Of a stretch of DNA of 64,000 bases, positions 55,827 to 64,000 are shown one piece after another. The DNA lies in contig NZ_MVHH01000010.1 of assembly GCF_002086515.1 (NCBI RefSeq), forward strand, positions 48,006-112,005. The letters are read 5' to 3'. Within the stretch, counting starts at the first letter, position 1; each line of letters begins with the position of its first letter. The notes beneath the pieces were generated by a model, which saw only the letters and a list, made by a program, of their open reading frames with translations, was not told the origin of the DNA and searched no databases. The DNA is from Mycolicibacter arupensis (lineage in GTDB: Bacteria; Actinomycetota; Actinomycetes; Mycobacteriales; Mycobacteriaceae). Position numbers and translations under genes: made by a program.

Positions 55827-57083
55827 TCAGCGTGGCGGCGGCGGGCTGGGCGGCGGTCCTGGCGGCACCCGCAGGGTCCGCAGCGCCTCGCGGACTGTGC
55901 GCCCCGCGGGCTCCGCGCGCACCGGCACCAATCGCAGCGCGGCCAGCGGAAACAGCCCGCACAGTGCAAACGCCAGCGGATATCCGACGGCGCCGATCAG
56001 CGCACCGAATACCGGGGGAGCGATCCCGGCTGTCAACCGCTGCGTGGTGTTCTGGATGCCCAGCGCGCGACCGCTCCAATACGGCCCCGCGATCTCCGCG
56101 ACCGCGGTGGAGGCCAATCCGTTGTCCAGCACGGTGATCACCGCGGCGACAACCATCACCGCCTCGGCGACAGGGGAATGCGCGTGATCGGCGGCCCCCA
56201 GCGCCAGCATCGCCAACGCCCCGGCCACCGTGAGGCTGCGCACGGGCCGCAGCCGAGACCGCACCCGGTCCGACCATCGGCCGGCCGCCACCCGGCCGGC
56301 GGCGCCGAGCAGCTGCGACACCGTCACCAACCCGCCCGCCGCGGCGATCGACCAGTGCGTGTCGACGATCAGCCATACCAACATGAAGGTTGCCAGCACG
56401 GACTGCGGAACCATCAGCAGCGCCGACGACAGATGAATGCGCCACAGCACCTTCGAGCCGCTGTACGGGCTGGCAAGTTCCGCGCCGGTGGCCGCCGAAC
56501 GGGGCGCACGCGGCGGATCGATCACCCCGATCGCACACGCCACCGCAGCCACCGCACACAACGTCGCCGGGAACATCAGGGCACGTGCCAGCCCGTGCTC
56601 CGCCAACTCGGGAATCACGCTTGCCCCCAACGCGATGCCCAGCGGCTGCGCGGTCTGCCGGATACCCATCACCAGGCCGCGATGGTGGGGCGGAAACCAG
56701 CCCGTCACCAGCCGCCCGCTGGCACTGTTGGCACTGGCGGCCGCCATGCCCCCCAGGAAGAGGAAGGCGCCCACCGCGACCAGCGACTGCATGGACGCAG
56801 CGGCGAATGTTGCCAGCGCGGTCAGTGCCGAACCGACGGTCAACACGATTCGCTCGCCGATGCGGTCCAGCAGGGCACCCCAGGCGAACAAGGTCAACAC
56901 CATGCCGAAACTGGGCATCGAAGCCAACAGACCGGCCATGGCCAGGTTGGTCTCGCGCTTGGTCTCCAGCATCGGGATGACGAAGGCGATGCCGTTGATG
57001 AAGACGAACGAGCACAGTGTGGCGATCAGTGCGACGAGCACCACGGACCAGCGAGCGGCTGTACCGATCGGCTCGGCGGACAT
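55827..57083 (-). CDS. Major facilitator superfamily transporter (Rv2994-like)
   Basis: A 418-residue, 12-helix MFS permease. Helix 1 is WSVVLVALIATLCSFVFING. The GxLaDrxGxR-type loop between helices 2 and 3 is FAWGALLDRIGERIVLTVGS and its second-half counterpart is GRVAAGRWSDRVRSRLRPV. ATG 57083 is chosen; the open frame upstream runs through repeat DNA. The cargo is unknown. In this genome the ect genes follow it directly, so an osmolyte or aromatic acid is conceivable, but its orthologue exists in species without them. Confidence 0.87.
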   Translation of the reverse strand: MSAEPIGTAARWSVVLVALIATLCSFVFINGIAFVIPMLETKRETNLAMAGLLASMPSFGMVLTLFAWGALLDRIGERIVLTVGSALTALATFAAASMQSLVAVGAFLFLGGMAAASANSASGRLVTGWFPPHHRGLVMGIRQTAQPLGIALGASVIPELAEHGLARALMFPATLCAVAAVACAIGVIDPPRAPRSAATGAELASPYSGSKVLWRIHLSSALLMVPQSVLATFMLVWLIVDTHWSIAAAGGLVTVSQLLGAAGRVAAGRWSDRVRSRLRPVRSLTVAGALAMLALGAADHAHSPVAEAVMVVAAVITVLDNGLASTAVAEIAGPYWSGRALGIQNTTQRLTAGIAPPVFGALIGAVGYPLAFALCGLFPLAALRLVPVRAEPAGRTVREALRTLRVPPGPPPSPPPPR

Positions 57084-57113
57084 CCGGCTATGTTTGCACA
57101 GCCGCGCCGGCCA

Positions 57114-57217
57114 GGTGCTTGTGATGGCGACCCGCTTCGCCCGGCTCCGCCGCGCTTGCGATCGGCGGTGCTTGTGATGGCGACCCGCTTCGCCCGGCTC
57201 CGCCGCGCTTGCGATCG
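57114..57217. repeat. Two 51-bp direct repeats before the FAA-hydrolase gene
   Basis: Copies at 57114-57164 and 57167-57217 are identical over 51 bases, two bases apart. The core CGCCCGGCTCCGCCG, followed by CGCTTGCGATCG, is shared with the pair before serA (39986-40085). As there, the second copy ends four bases before a TAGGCT -10 box. Confidence 0.85.
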
Positions 57218-57221
57218 CCAT

Positions 57222-57227
57222 TAGGCT
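57222..57227 (+). promoter_or_regulatory. -10 box of the FAA-hydrolase gene, leaderless-type
   Basis: TAGGCT followed by seven bases (TGCTCGA) and the ATG at 57235. No ribosome-binding site is visible. The box is the same hexamer seen before gatC and serA. Confidence 0.5.
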
Positions 57228-57234
57228 TGCTCGA

Positions 57235-58023
57235 ATGCGCCTAGGCCGAATTGCCAGCCCGGACGGTGTCGCCTTCGTCAGCCTCGAAGGAGACCCGGAC
57301 CGGCCACACGAGATGACCGCCCGCGAGATCGCCGAGCACCCCTTCGGCACACCGGAGTTCACCGGAAGGTCGTGGCCGCTGGCCGACGTGCGCCTGCTGG
57401 CGCCGATTCTGGCCAGCAAGGTGGTCTGCATCGGGAAGAACTACGCGGCCCACATCGCCGAAATGGGGGGAGCCCCACCGGCCAACCCGATGATGTTCCT
57501 CAAACCCAACACCGCGATCATCGGACCCAACGTCCCGATTCAGCTGCCCGCCAATGCCTCCCCGGTTCACTTCGAAGGTGAGCTGGCCGTGGTCATCTCC
57601 CGTCCCTGCAAAGATGTTCCGGCCGCGCGGGCCAAGGACAACATCCTGGGCTACACCATCGGCAACGACGTGTCCGCCCGTGATCAGCAGCAGTCCGACG
57701 GACAGTGGACCCGGGCCAAGGGACACGACACCTTCTGTCCGATCGGCCCGTGGATCGTCACCGACCTCGACCCGGCCGACCTGGCGATCCGCACCGAGGT
57801 CGACGGCGTGGTCAAACAGGACAGCCGGACCTCGCTGATGATGCACGACGTCGGGGCCATTGTGGAGTGGATCTCCGCGGTGATGACTCTGCTGCCCGGC
57901 GACATCATCCTGACCGGCACCCCCGACGGGGTTGGTCCCATCGAGCACGGCGATACCGTGTCCATCTCCATCGAAGGCATTGGCACCCTGTCCAATCCGG
58001 TAATTCGCAAAGGAAAGTCGTGA
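57235..58023 (+). CDS. Fumarylacetoacetate hydrolase family protein (Rv2993c-like)
   Basis: A 262-residue FAH-fold protein. The core starts [18 protein letters not shown], with metal ligands in [12 protein letters not shown] (ExE), [14 protein letters not shown] and [18 protein letters not shown]. The family includes acylpyruvate hydrolases, oxaloacetate decarboxylases and 2-hydroxyhepta-2,4-diene-dioate isomerases; the exact reaction is unresolved. It overlaps gltX by four bases (GTGA), the same arrangement as in M. tuberculosis. Confidence 0.9.
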   Translation: MRLGRIASPDGVAFVSLEGDPDRPHEMTAREIAEHPFGTPEFTGRSWPLADVRLLAPILASKVVCIGKNYAAHIAEMGGAPPANPMMFLKPNTAIIGPNVPIQLPANASPVHFEGELAVVISRPCKDVPAARAKDNILGYTIGNDVSARDQQQSDGQWTRAKGHDTFCPIGPWIVTDLDPADLAIRTEVDGVVKQDSRTSLMMHDVGAIVEWISAVMTLLPGDIILTGTPDGVGPIEHGDTVSISIEGIGTLSNPVIRKGKS

Positions 58024-59492
58024 CCGCATCTGGTGTCCGTGTCCGGTTCTGCCCATCGCCGACCGGCACGCCGCACGTCGGGCTGATCCGCACCGCACTG
58101 TTCAACTGGGCATACGCCCGCCACACCGGCGGCACCCTGGTCTTCCGGGTCGAGGACACCGACGCCGAACGCGACAGCGAGGAAAGCTACCTCGCGCTGC
58201 TGGACGCGCTGCGCTGGCTGCACCTGGACTGGGACGAGGGGCCCGAGGTCGGTGGGCCCTATGGCCCCTACCGGCAGTCCGAGCGTGCCGACCTGCACCG
58301 GGACGTGGTGGCGCAGTTGCTGGCGGCCGGAGAGGCCTATGAGGCGTTCTCGACGCCCGAGGAGGTTGAGGCCCGCCACCTTGCCGCCGGCCGCAACCCC
58401 AAGCTGGGTTACGACAATTTCGATCGCGAACTCACCGCGCAGCAGCGGGCCGAATACCTCGCCGAGGGCCGCAAGCCCGTCGTGCGACTGCGGATGCCCG
58501 ACACCGAGCTTGGCTGGGCGGACCTGGTGCGCGGGCCGACGTCATTTCCGGCGGGAACGGTGCCCGACTTCGCGCTCACCCGCGCCAATGGTGATCCCCT
58601 GTACACGTTGGTCAACCCGGTCGACGACGCCATGATGAAGATCACTCACGTGTTGCGCGGCGAGGATCTGTTGCCCTCCACGCCACGACAGATCGCGCTG
58701 TATCAGGCTCTGATCCGTATCGGAGTAGCCGATCGGATCCCGGAATTCGGCCATCTGCCAACCGTTCTGGGGGAGGGCACCAAGAAGCTGTCCAAACGAG
58801 ACCCCCAGTCCAATCTCTTCGCTCACCGAGACCGGGGCTTCATTCCCGAGGGATTGCTGAACTATCTGGCTCTCCTGGGCTGGTCGATCGCGGACGACCG
58901 CGACGTGTTCAGCCTTGATGAGATGGTTGCGGCGTTCGATGTGGTCAACGTCAACTCCAACCCGGCCCGATTCGACCAGAAGAAGGCCGACGCGCTCAAC
59001 GCAGAGCACATCCGGATGCTCGACCTGGACGACTTCACCAACCGGCTGCGGGGTTATCTCGACGGACACGGGTACGACACCGGCCTGGACGACGCCGGCT
59101 TTGCGACGGCCGCTGCGCTGGTGCAGACCCGCATCGTGGTGCTCGGCGACGCCTGGGGGTTGCTGAAGTTCTTCAACGATGAGCACTACGAGCTGGACCC
59201 GCGGGCCGCCGCCAAGGAGTTGGGTCCCGACGCCGCTCCGGTGTTGGACGCGGCCATCGCCGCTCTGGACGGCGTAGGAGAGTGGACCACCGCCAACATC
59301 GAGGCCGCGCTCAAAGCTGCGCTCCTGGACGGCCTGGAGCTCAAGCCGCGTAAAGCCTTCGGCCCGATCCGGGTCGGGGTCTCGGGTGGACTGGTCAGCC
59401 CCCCGCTGTTCGAGTCGCTGGAACTGCTCGGCTCGGCACGCAGCCTGACCAGGCTGCGGAGTGCCCGCGACGGCGTTGGGGAAGCGCGATGA
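58020..59492 (+). CDS. gltX: Glutamyl-tRNA synthetase
   Basis: A 490-residue class I aminoacyl-tRNA synthetase. The HIGH motif appears as [20 protein letters not shown], and KMSKS as [11 protein letters not shown]. In genomes with GatCAB this non-discriminating enzyme also charges tRNA-Gln with Glu. tRNA-Gln and tRNA-Glu genes follow about 100 and 245 bases downstream, which fits a shared role. GTG 58020 overlaps the FAA stop codon; the open frame extends further upstream but in the FAA gene. Confidence 0.96.
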   Translation: MTASGVRVRFCPSPTGTPHVGLIRTALFNWAYARHTGGTLVFRVEDTDAERDSEESYLALLDALRWLHLDWDEGPEVGGPYGPYRQSERADLHRDVVAQLLAAGEAYEAFSTPEEVEARHLAAGRNPKLGYDNFDRELTAQQRAEYLAEGRKPVVRLRMPDTELGWADLVRGPTSFPAGTVPDFALTRANGDPLYTLVNPVDDAMMKITHVLRGEDLLPSTPRQIALYQALIRIGVADRIPEFGHLPTVLGEGTKKLSKRDPQSNLFAHRDRGFIPEGLLNYLALLGWSIADDRDVFSLDEMVAAFDVVNVNSNPARFDQKKADALNAEHIRMLDLDDFTNRLRGYLDGHGYDTGLDDAGFATAAALVQTRIVVLGDAWGLLKFFNDEHYELDPRAAAKELGPDAAPVLDAAIAALDGVGEWTTANIEAALKAALLDGLELKPRKAFGPIRVGVSGGLVSPPLFESLELLGSARSLTRLRSARDGVGEAR

Positions 59493-59591
59493 CAACTTCC
59501 CCGTAGAAGTTTGGTAGTCTGCTCGTCGGCCCAAGAACGGTTGGCCAGCGGTGCTCACCCGGCACTCTGACCAGCGGGAATGGCCGGCCAA

Positions 59592-59663
59592 TGGGGTATG
59601 GTGTAATTGGCAACACAGCTGATTCTGGTTCAGCCATTCTAGGTTCGAGTCCTGGTACCCCAG
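59592..59663 (+). tRNA. tRNA-Gln (CTG)
   Basis: A 72-base cloverleaf. The acceptor TGGGGTA pairs with TACCCCA and the discriminator is G. The anticodon stem GCTGA/TCAGC encloses the loop TTCTGGT with anticodon CTG. The T loop GGTTCGAGTCC is normal. CCA is not encoded. Confidence 0.95.
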
Positions 59664-59736
59664 CAAAAGCAGTCCGCCGCAAGCGATTAGGCGGTCTGCA
59701 CGGGTTGAGCTATGCTGGCAACCCGGAAATGTTCTA

Positions 59737-59809
59737 GCCCCCGTCGTCTAGCGGCCTAGGACGCCGCCCTCTCACGGCGGTAGCGTGGGTTCGAATCCCA
59801 TCGGGGGTA
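59737..59809 (+). tRNA. tRNA-Glu (CTC)
   Basis: A 73-base cloverleaf. The acceptor GCCCCCG pairs with CGGGGGT and the discriminator is A. The anticodon stem CCGCC/GGCGG encloses CTCTCAC with anticodon CTC. The T arm is GTGGGTTCGAATCCCAT. The order gltX, tRNA-Gln, tRNA-Glu is as in M. tuberculosis. Confidence 0.95.
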
Positions 59810-59815
59810 CATCGC

Positions 59816-59848
59816 AAAAGGCCCGCACCATAACGGTGCGGGCCTTTT
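59816..59848 (+). terminator. Terminator after the tRNA genes
   Basis: AAAAGGCCCGCACC (59816-59829) pairs perfectly with GGTGCGGGCCTTTT (59835-59848) around ATAAC. Being symmetrical with A and T tracts, it can serve both the tRNA transcript and the convergent oxidase-like gene. Confidence 0.85.
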
Positions 59849-59867
59849 GTTCTCCAGCGGTAGTTGT

Positions 59868-60368
59868 TTACTCGCCGGCCGGAGCGGTGGAGCCGGACAG
59901 CGGCATGGCGGGCAAACCGAGCTTGCGGTGATCCCAGGAGCGGGTGCGCCGTGTGATGATGCGCACAGCCACCCGGTTGTTCATCATCGCGTCCACGCCC
60001 GGCTTCATCTCGTCGGTGTAGGGGCCGGTGTAGCGCTCCCAGACGCTGACGCCCACCCGGAAAATGGCATCCGGGTCGTCGACGATCTCCGCGATGCCTT
60101 CGAAGGCCGCGCCGCGCAGAGTGTCGTAGGTCTGGCCGGCTTCCAGGAGGAAGGTGACCCGTGGATCACGGCGCAGGTTCACCGCCTTCTGGGACTTGGC
60201 CTTGGTCTCAAGCCAGATCTCGCCGTCGAGCACGGCGTACCACATCGCGGTCAGGTGGGGCTGGCCGTCGGGCCCGATGGTGGCCAGGGTCCCGGTCCGG
60301 TGATTGGTGACGAAGTCGGCGACTTCGGCGTCGGTCATAACGATCTGTGCGCGCTGTTTGGTTCCCAT
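59868..60368 (-). CDS. Pyridoxamine 5'-phosphate oxidase-like FMN/F420-binding protein (Rv2991-like)
   Basis: A 166-residue split-barrel flavin protein of the FDOR/PNPOx group: HRTGTLATIGPDGQPHLTAM, WYAVLDGEIWLETKAKSQK, NLRRDPRVTFLLEAG and RRTRSWDHRKLGLPAMPLSG. In mycobacteria many such proteins use F420; the sequence does not decide between FMN and F420. It is equivalent to Rv2991 in position. Its substrate is unknown. Confidence 0.88.
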   Translation of the reverse strand: MGTKQRAQIVMTDAEVADFVTNHRTGTLATIGPDGQPHLTAMWYAVLDGEIWLETKAKSQKAVNLRRDPRVTFLLEAGQTYDTLRGAAFEGIAEIVDDPDAIFRVGVSVWERYTGPYTDEMKPGVDAMMNNRVAVRIITRRTRSWDHRKLGLPAMPLSGSTAPAGE

Positions 60369-60405
60369 CTCTGCAGTCTGTCAGGCGGTTCAGACCCGCC
60401 AGGAC

Positions 60406-61107
60406 TCAGAGCCGCTCGGTGAGCGCGTGGGCCGCTGCGAGCAGGTCTGCGGACCAGCGTGCGCCCGGGCGGGGACCCATCCGATCGATCGGCCCCGACA
60501 CCGAGATCGCCGCGACCACCGTGCCACGCTGGTCGTGTACCGGAGCCGACACGCTGGCCACCCCGGGCTCGCGTTCTGCGACGCTTTGCGCCCAGCCGCG
60601 GCGCCGCACGTCGGACAGGGTGCGCCCGGTGAACTTGGCTGCCATCAAGACCTCCTGTTGTACGGCGGCATCGGCGTAGGCCAGCAGCACCTTGGCGCCC
60701 GAGCCGGCGGTCATCGGCAGCCGCGCACCGACGGGAACCGTGTCGCGCAGCCCTGCAGGCGGTTCCAGTGCCGCGACGCAAACCCGCTCGGTGCCCTCGC
60801 GGCGGTACAGCTGCACGCTTTCCCCGGTGATCTCCCGCAGCCGCGGCAACACGGCCGCACCGGCCGCTCGCAGCGGATCGTCGCCGCGGGCCGCCAGCTC
60901 GCTGACCGCCGGACCGATCTGCCAGCGGCCCTCGGTGTCGCGTCCAAGCAGGCGGTGGATCTCCAGGCCTGCCGCCAACCGGTGTGCGGTGGCACGCGGG
61001 AGTCCGGTGCGGTCGCACAGTTCAGCCAGACCGCATGGCGATTCGGCGACGGCGTGCAGTACTGCCAGCGCTTTGTCCAGAACGCCGATGCCGCTATGCT
61101 GTCCCAT
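60406..61107 (-). CDS. IclR-family regulator divergent from leuCD (Rv2989/LtbR-like)
   Basis: A 233-residue IclR-type regulator. HTH region: GIGVLDKALAVLHAVAESPC, GLAELCDRTGLPRATAHRLA. Effector domain: GARLPMTAGSGAKVLLAYAD and SVSAPVHDQRGTVVAAISVS. It is divergent from leuCD, exactly as LtbR in Corynebacterium glutamicum and NdgR in Streptomyces, which control leucine genes. A palindrome at 61123-61137 between the genes is a likely binding site. Confidence 0.9.
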   Translation of the reverse strand: MGQHSGIGVLDKALAVLHAVAESPCGLAELCDRTGLPRATAHRLAAGLEIHRLLGRDTEGRWQIGPAVSELAARGDDPLRAAGAAVLPRLREITGESVQLYRREGTERVCVAALEPPAGLRDTVPVGARLPMTAGSGAKVLLAYADAAVQQEVLMAAKFTGRTLSDVRRRGWAQSVAEREPGVASVSAPVHDQRGTVVAAISVSGPIDRMGPRPGARWSADLLAAAHALTERL

Positions 61108-61122
61108 ATACAGATACTAGCG

Positions 61123-61137
61123 TCTCAACATATGAGA
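61123..61137. promoter_or_regulatory. Candidate IclR (LtbR-like) operator before leuC
   Basis: TCTCA and TGAGA form perfect arms around ACATA (TCTCAACATATGAGA), halfway between the regulator start (61107) and leuC (61162). This is the expected place for a repressor of leuCD. Confidence 0.5.
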
Positions 61138-61161
61138 TGGACAGATTGAGGGATGGCAGTG

Positions 61162-62580
61162 ATGTTCAAGACCGAGCAGCCTCGCACCCTGGCCGAGAAG
61201 GTCTGGGCTGACCATGTAGTGGTATCCGGCGGCGGGACCGAACCCGACCTCATCTATATCGATCTGCACCTCGTCCACGAGGTCACCAGTCCGCAGGCTT
61301 TCGAAGGTCTGCGGCTGGCCGGCCGCCCCGTCCGGCGCCCGGATCTGACCATTGCCACCGAAGACCACAACGTGCCGACCGCCGACATCGATAAGCCGAT
61401 CGCGGACCCGGTGTCACGTACCCAGGTCGAGACCTTGCGGCACAATTGCGCCGAGTTCGGTATCCGGTTGCATCCCATGGGCGACATCGATCAGGGCATC
61501 GTGCACATCATCGGGCCGCAGCTGGGGCTCACCCAACCCGGCACAACGGTGGTCTGCGGCGACAGTCACACCTCCACGCACGGCGCATTCGGAGCGCTGG
61601 CAATGGGTATCGGTACCTCTGAGGTCGAGCATGTGCTGGCCACCCAGACGCTGCCGCTGAAGCCGTTCAAGACCATGGCGGTCAACGTCGATGGTCAGCT
61701 TGCCGAGGGAGTGACCGCCAAGGACATCATCTTGGCGGTGATCGCCCAGATCGGCACCGGCGGCGGTCAGGGCTATGTCATCGAGTACCGGGGCAGTGCC
61801 ATCGAGGCTCTGTCGATGGAGGCCCGTATGACTATCTGCAACATGAGCATTGAGGCCGGCGCCCGCGCCGGCATGGTCGCTCCCGATGAGACCACCTACG
61901 AGTATCTGCGGGGCCGCCCGCATGCGCCTACCGGCGCGGATTGGGACGCCGCGGTGGCGTATTGGAGCAGTCTTCGCACCGACCCCGGGGCCAGCTTCGA
62001 CGCCGAGGTCCACCTGGACGCGGATGCGCTGACCCCGTTCGTGACATGGGGCACCAACCCGGGCCAGGGGATCCCGCTGGGTGCTGCGGTGCCTGACCCG
62101 GAGGCGATCAACGACGAGGACGAGCGGCGCGCCGCGGAGAAGGCATTGGCGTACATGGACCTTGCGCCGGGGACGCCGATGCGCGACGTCGCGGTGGACA
62201 CCGTCTTCGTCGGGTCGTGCACCAACGGCCGCATCGAGGACCTGCGGGCGGTGGCCGGTGTGCTGCGCGGGCGGCGGGTCGCCGACGGAGTGCGGATGCT
62301 GGTGGTTCCGGGTTCGATGCGGGTGCGCAATCAAGCCGAAGAAGAAGGGCTTGCCGAGGTTTTCGCCGCGGCGGGGGCCGAATGGCGCCAGCCCGGCTGC
62401 TCGATGTGTCTGGGGATGAACCCGGATCAGCTGGAGCCGGGACAGCGTTCGGCGTCGACGTCCAATCGCAATTTCGAGGGGCGGCAGGGCAAGGGCGGTC
62501 GGACCCATCTGGTGTCGCCGGTGGTGGCCGCCGCAACCGCCGTCCGCGGGACGCTGTCGTCCCCCTCCGACTTGAACTGA
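61162..62580 (+). CDS. leuC: 3-isopropylmalate dehydratase large subunit
   Basis: A 472-residue aconitase-family enzyme of leucine synthesis. The Fe-S cluster cysteines are in [15 protein letters not shown] and [13 protein letters not shown]. It starts [20 protein letters not shown] and ends [11 protein letters not shown], both very like M. tuberculosis LeuC. ATG 61162 has GAGGG nine bases upstream and gives the orthologue's length; ATG 61153, three codons earlier, is the alternative. leuD follows 28 bases later. Confidence 0.96.
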   Translation: MFKTEQPRTLAEKVWADHVVVSGGGTEPDLIYIDLHLVHEVTSPQAFEGLRLAGRPVRRPDLTIATEDHNVPTADIDKPIADPVSRTQVETLRHNCAEFGIRLHPMGDIDQGIVHIIGPQLGLTQPGTTVVCGDSHTSTHGAFGALAMGIGTSEVEHVLATQTLPLKPFKTMAVNVDGQLAEGVTAKDIILAVIAQIGTGGGQGYVIEYRGSAIEALSMEARMTICNMSIEAGARAGMVAPDETTYEYLRGRPHAPTGADWDAAVAYWSSLRTDPGASFDAEVHLDADALTPFVTWGTNPGQGIPLGAAVPDPEAINDEDERRAAEKALAYMDLAPGTPMRDVAVDTVFVGSCTNGRIEDLRAVAGVLRGRRVADGVRMLVVPGSMRVRNQAEEEGLAEVFAAAGAEWRQPGCSMCLGMNPDQLEPGQRSASTSNRNFEGRQGKGGRTHLVSPVVAAATAVRGTLSSPSDLN

Positions 62581-62608
62581 CCGACACGGTATTTAAAGGA
62601 GCCTAGTC

Positions 62609-63205
62609 ATGGAAGCTTTCCACACCCATACCGGAATCGGAGTTCCGCTGCGGCGGTCCAATGTCGACACCGACCAAATCATTCCGGCGGTCTATTTGAA
62701 GCGGATCACCCGGACGGGATTTGAGGACGGCCTGTTCGCCACCTGGCGCACCGATCCGTCCTTCGTGCTGAATCTCAGCCCTTTCGACCAGGGTTCGGTC
62801 CTGGTGGCCGGGCCGGACTTCGGCACCGGGTCGTCACGTGAACACGCGGTGTGGGCGCTGCTCGACTACGGGTTCCGGGTGGTCATCTCCTCGCGATTCG
62901 CCGACATCTTCCGCGGCAATGCCGGCAAGGCGGGCCTGCTGGCAGCCCAGGTTGCCCAAGATGATGTGGAACTGCTGTGGAAAGTTATCGAGCAGAGCCC
63001 CGGGCTGGAAATCACTGTCAATCTTCAAGATCGGAATATCACCGCTGGAACAGTGGTGGTGGCGTTCACGATTGACGACTACACCGCCTGGAGACTGTCC
63101 GAAGGTCTCGACGATATAGGCCTTACGCTGCGGAAACTCGATCAGATCGATTCTTTCGAAGCGGCTCGTCCGGAGTGGAAACCGCGCACGCTGCCCACTT
63201 CTTGA
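62609..63205 (+). CDS. leuD: 3-isopropylmalate dehydratase small subunit
   Basis: A 198-residue swivelling domain that pairs with LeuC to isomerise 2- to 3-isopropylmalate. Motifs are [40 protein letters not shown] and [20 protein letters not shown]. Length is typical. AAAGGAG precedes the ATG. It is in the leuCD operon. Confidence 0.96.
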   Translation: MEAFHTHTGIGVPLRRSNVDTDQIIPAVYLKRITRTGFEDGLFATWRTDPSFVLNLSPFDQGSVLVAGPDFGTGSSREHAVWALLDYGFRVVISSRFADIFRGNAGKAGLLAAQVAQDDVELLWKVIEQSPGLEITVNLQDRNITAGTVVVAFTIDDYTAWRLSEGLDDIGLTLRKLDQIDSFEAARPEWKPRTLPTS

Positions 63206-63393
63206 GGGCCTGTGCCGGAGCTGAATTCCGGTCTTCGTGGCGCTCTCGTCAGCGTCTAAGGGCGGTAACCGGATTGCCGAATTCGCCCATAATCTCATCT
63301 GAAATTGCGCGTGGCTCTTGGATATCAGTGCTATCAGGGTTTACCGTGTGCTCTAGTCGGCTCAAGTAGGGCCACTGGTCTCGGAGGGATTGG

Positions 63394-64000
63394 ATGAACA
63401 AAGCAGAGCTCATCGAGGTGCTCACAAAGGAATTGGACACCGACCGCCGGTCGGCGACCGAGGCCGTCGAGCATTTCGTCAATGCCATTGTGCGCGCCGT
63501 CCACAAGGGTGAGAGCGTCACCATCACCGGGTTCGGCGTCTTTGAGCGTCGCCGTCGCGCCGCGCGCGTCGCCCGCAATCCCCGCACCGGTGAAACGGTC
63601 AAGGTGAAGCCGACGTCCGTTCCCGCCTTCCGGCCCGGCGCGCAGTTCAAGGCAATTGTTTCGGGCGCGCAGCGTGTCCCGTCCGAGGGCCTCGCCGTCA
63701 AGCGTGGCGCTGGCGCCAGCGCCACCGCCGCGAAAGCCGCCAAGAAGGCCCCGGCCAAGAAGGCCACCAAGGCCGCCGCAAAGAAGACCGTGGCCAAGGC
63801 AACGAAGGCGACCAAGGCCACCAAGGCCACAGCCACCAAGGCTCCGGCCAAGAAGGTTGTGGCCAAGAAGGCAGCCACCAAGGCTCCGGCCAAGAAGGTC
63901 GTGACCAAGGCTCCGGCGAAGAAGGTTGTGGCCAAGAAGGCAGCTACCAAGGCTCCGGCCAAGAAGGTTGTGGCCAAGAAGGCAGCCACCAAGGCTCCGG
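63394..64000 (+). CDS. hupB: HU-like nucleoid protein HupB with lysine/alanine-rich tail, cut by window end
   Basis: The first 202 codons of the mycobacterial HU homologue. Residues 1-~90 are the HU fold: [20 protein letters not shown], then [39 protein letters not shown]. From residue ~105 a histone H1-like tail of [16 protein letters not shown] and similar repeats continues past base 64000. GGAGGGATTGG is the ribosome-binding site. It binds and compacts DNA. The DNA of the tail is itself repetitive (63820-64000), with units near 60 bases. Confidence 0.96.
   Translation, partial: MNKAELIEVLTKELDTDRRSATEAVEHFVNAIVRAVHKGESVTITGFGVFERRRRAARVARNPRTGETVKVKPTSVPAFRPGAQFKAIVSGAQRVPSEGLAVKRGAGASATAAKAAKKAPAKKATKAAAKKTVAKATKATKATKATATKAPAKKVVAKKAATKAPAKKVVTKAPAKKVVAKKAATKAPAKKVVAKKAATKAP

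Noticed and set aside
55713..57224. A 503-residue plus-strand open frame opposite the MFS gene
   Set aside because: Low-complexity Arg/His/Gln-rich translation of the antisense of a membrane protein gene; no start signal.
63820..64000. Near-identical tandem units at the window end
   Set aside because: They encode the lysine/alanine-rich tail of HupB and are normal for mycobacterial hupB.

Overview
The window is high-GC actinobacterial DNA from an environmental, non-tuberculous member of the Mycobacteriaceae. The evidence is gene content and order. From memory of the M. tuberculosis map, the backbone follows Rv3031 to Rv2986c: GH57 enzyme and methyltransferase, etfBA, GNAT and PlsC acyltransferases, iscS-like, mnmA, lpqA, a MetE-like gene, ligA, an ACT protein, gatCA, pfkA, gatB, lppZ, doxX, cfp6, ilvBNC, an Rv2997-like oxidoreductase, serA, leuB, an MFS gene, an FAA hydrolase, gltX, tRNA-Gln and tRNA-Glu, an FMN/F420 oxidase-like gene, an IclR regulator, leuCD and hupB. 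Many starts are GTG. Several genes have a TANNNT box 5 to 8 bases before the start codon, the mycobacterial leaderless pattern.

Layout. 1-3.4 kb holds the methylglucose-lipopolysaccharide genes (minus strand) and etfBA. 3.4-7.7 kb is an accessory block: a large LuxR-type ATPase regulator, an NmrA-like protein and an SDR. 7.9-11.9 kb is a chain of overlapping conserved genes ending in an iscS-like/mnmA tRNA-thiolation pair. 11.9-16.9 kb is a second accessory block: an SDR, a 974-residue FAD monooxygenase that appears fused to a DUF3500 domain, a divergent TetR regulator with two tandem operators, and a small membrane protein. It lies where M. tuberculosis has the esxQRS/PPE genes. 16.9-33.4 kb is conserved backbone with small inserts: DUF732, DUF2237 and TenA genes, an IS481-family element next to lppZ, and a TetR/PF10118 pair.

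33.4-42.7 kb is mostly branched-chain amino-acid and serine biosynthesis. ilvB is preceded by a 16-residue leader peptide and an attenuator. Between ilvC and serA is a secreted acidic protein made of DLSG repeats. 42.7-55.8 kb is a catabolic and stress island between leuB and the MFS gene. It contains an 11-gene, almost fully overlapping minus-strand operon that runs from a two-subunit ring-hydroxylating dioxygenase, a dihydrodiol dehydrogenase and an aldolase-type decarboxylase to protocatechuate 3,4-dioxygenase and the beta-ketoadipate enzymes. A divergent IclR regulator and an ectABCD cluster for ectoine and hydroxyectoine complete it. 55.8-64 kb returns to backbone.

How the parts work together: the island would convert an aromatic acid, most likely phthalate (inferred), through protocatechuate to 3-oxoadipyl-CoA. 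ilvBNC, leuB and leuCD, with a probable LtbR-type IclR regulator, supply branched-chain amino acids. The most novel-looking items are the monooxygenase-DUF3500 fusion with its operators, the DLSG-repeat secreted protein, the unnamed 86-residue protein inside the dioxygenase operon, and paired intergenic repeats placed directly before serA and the FAA hydrolase gene.
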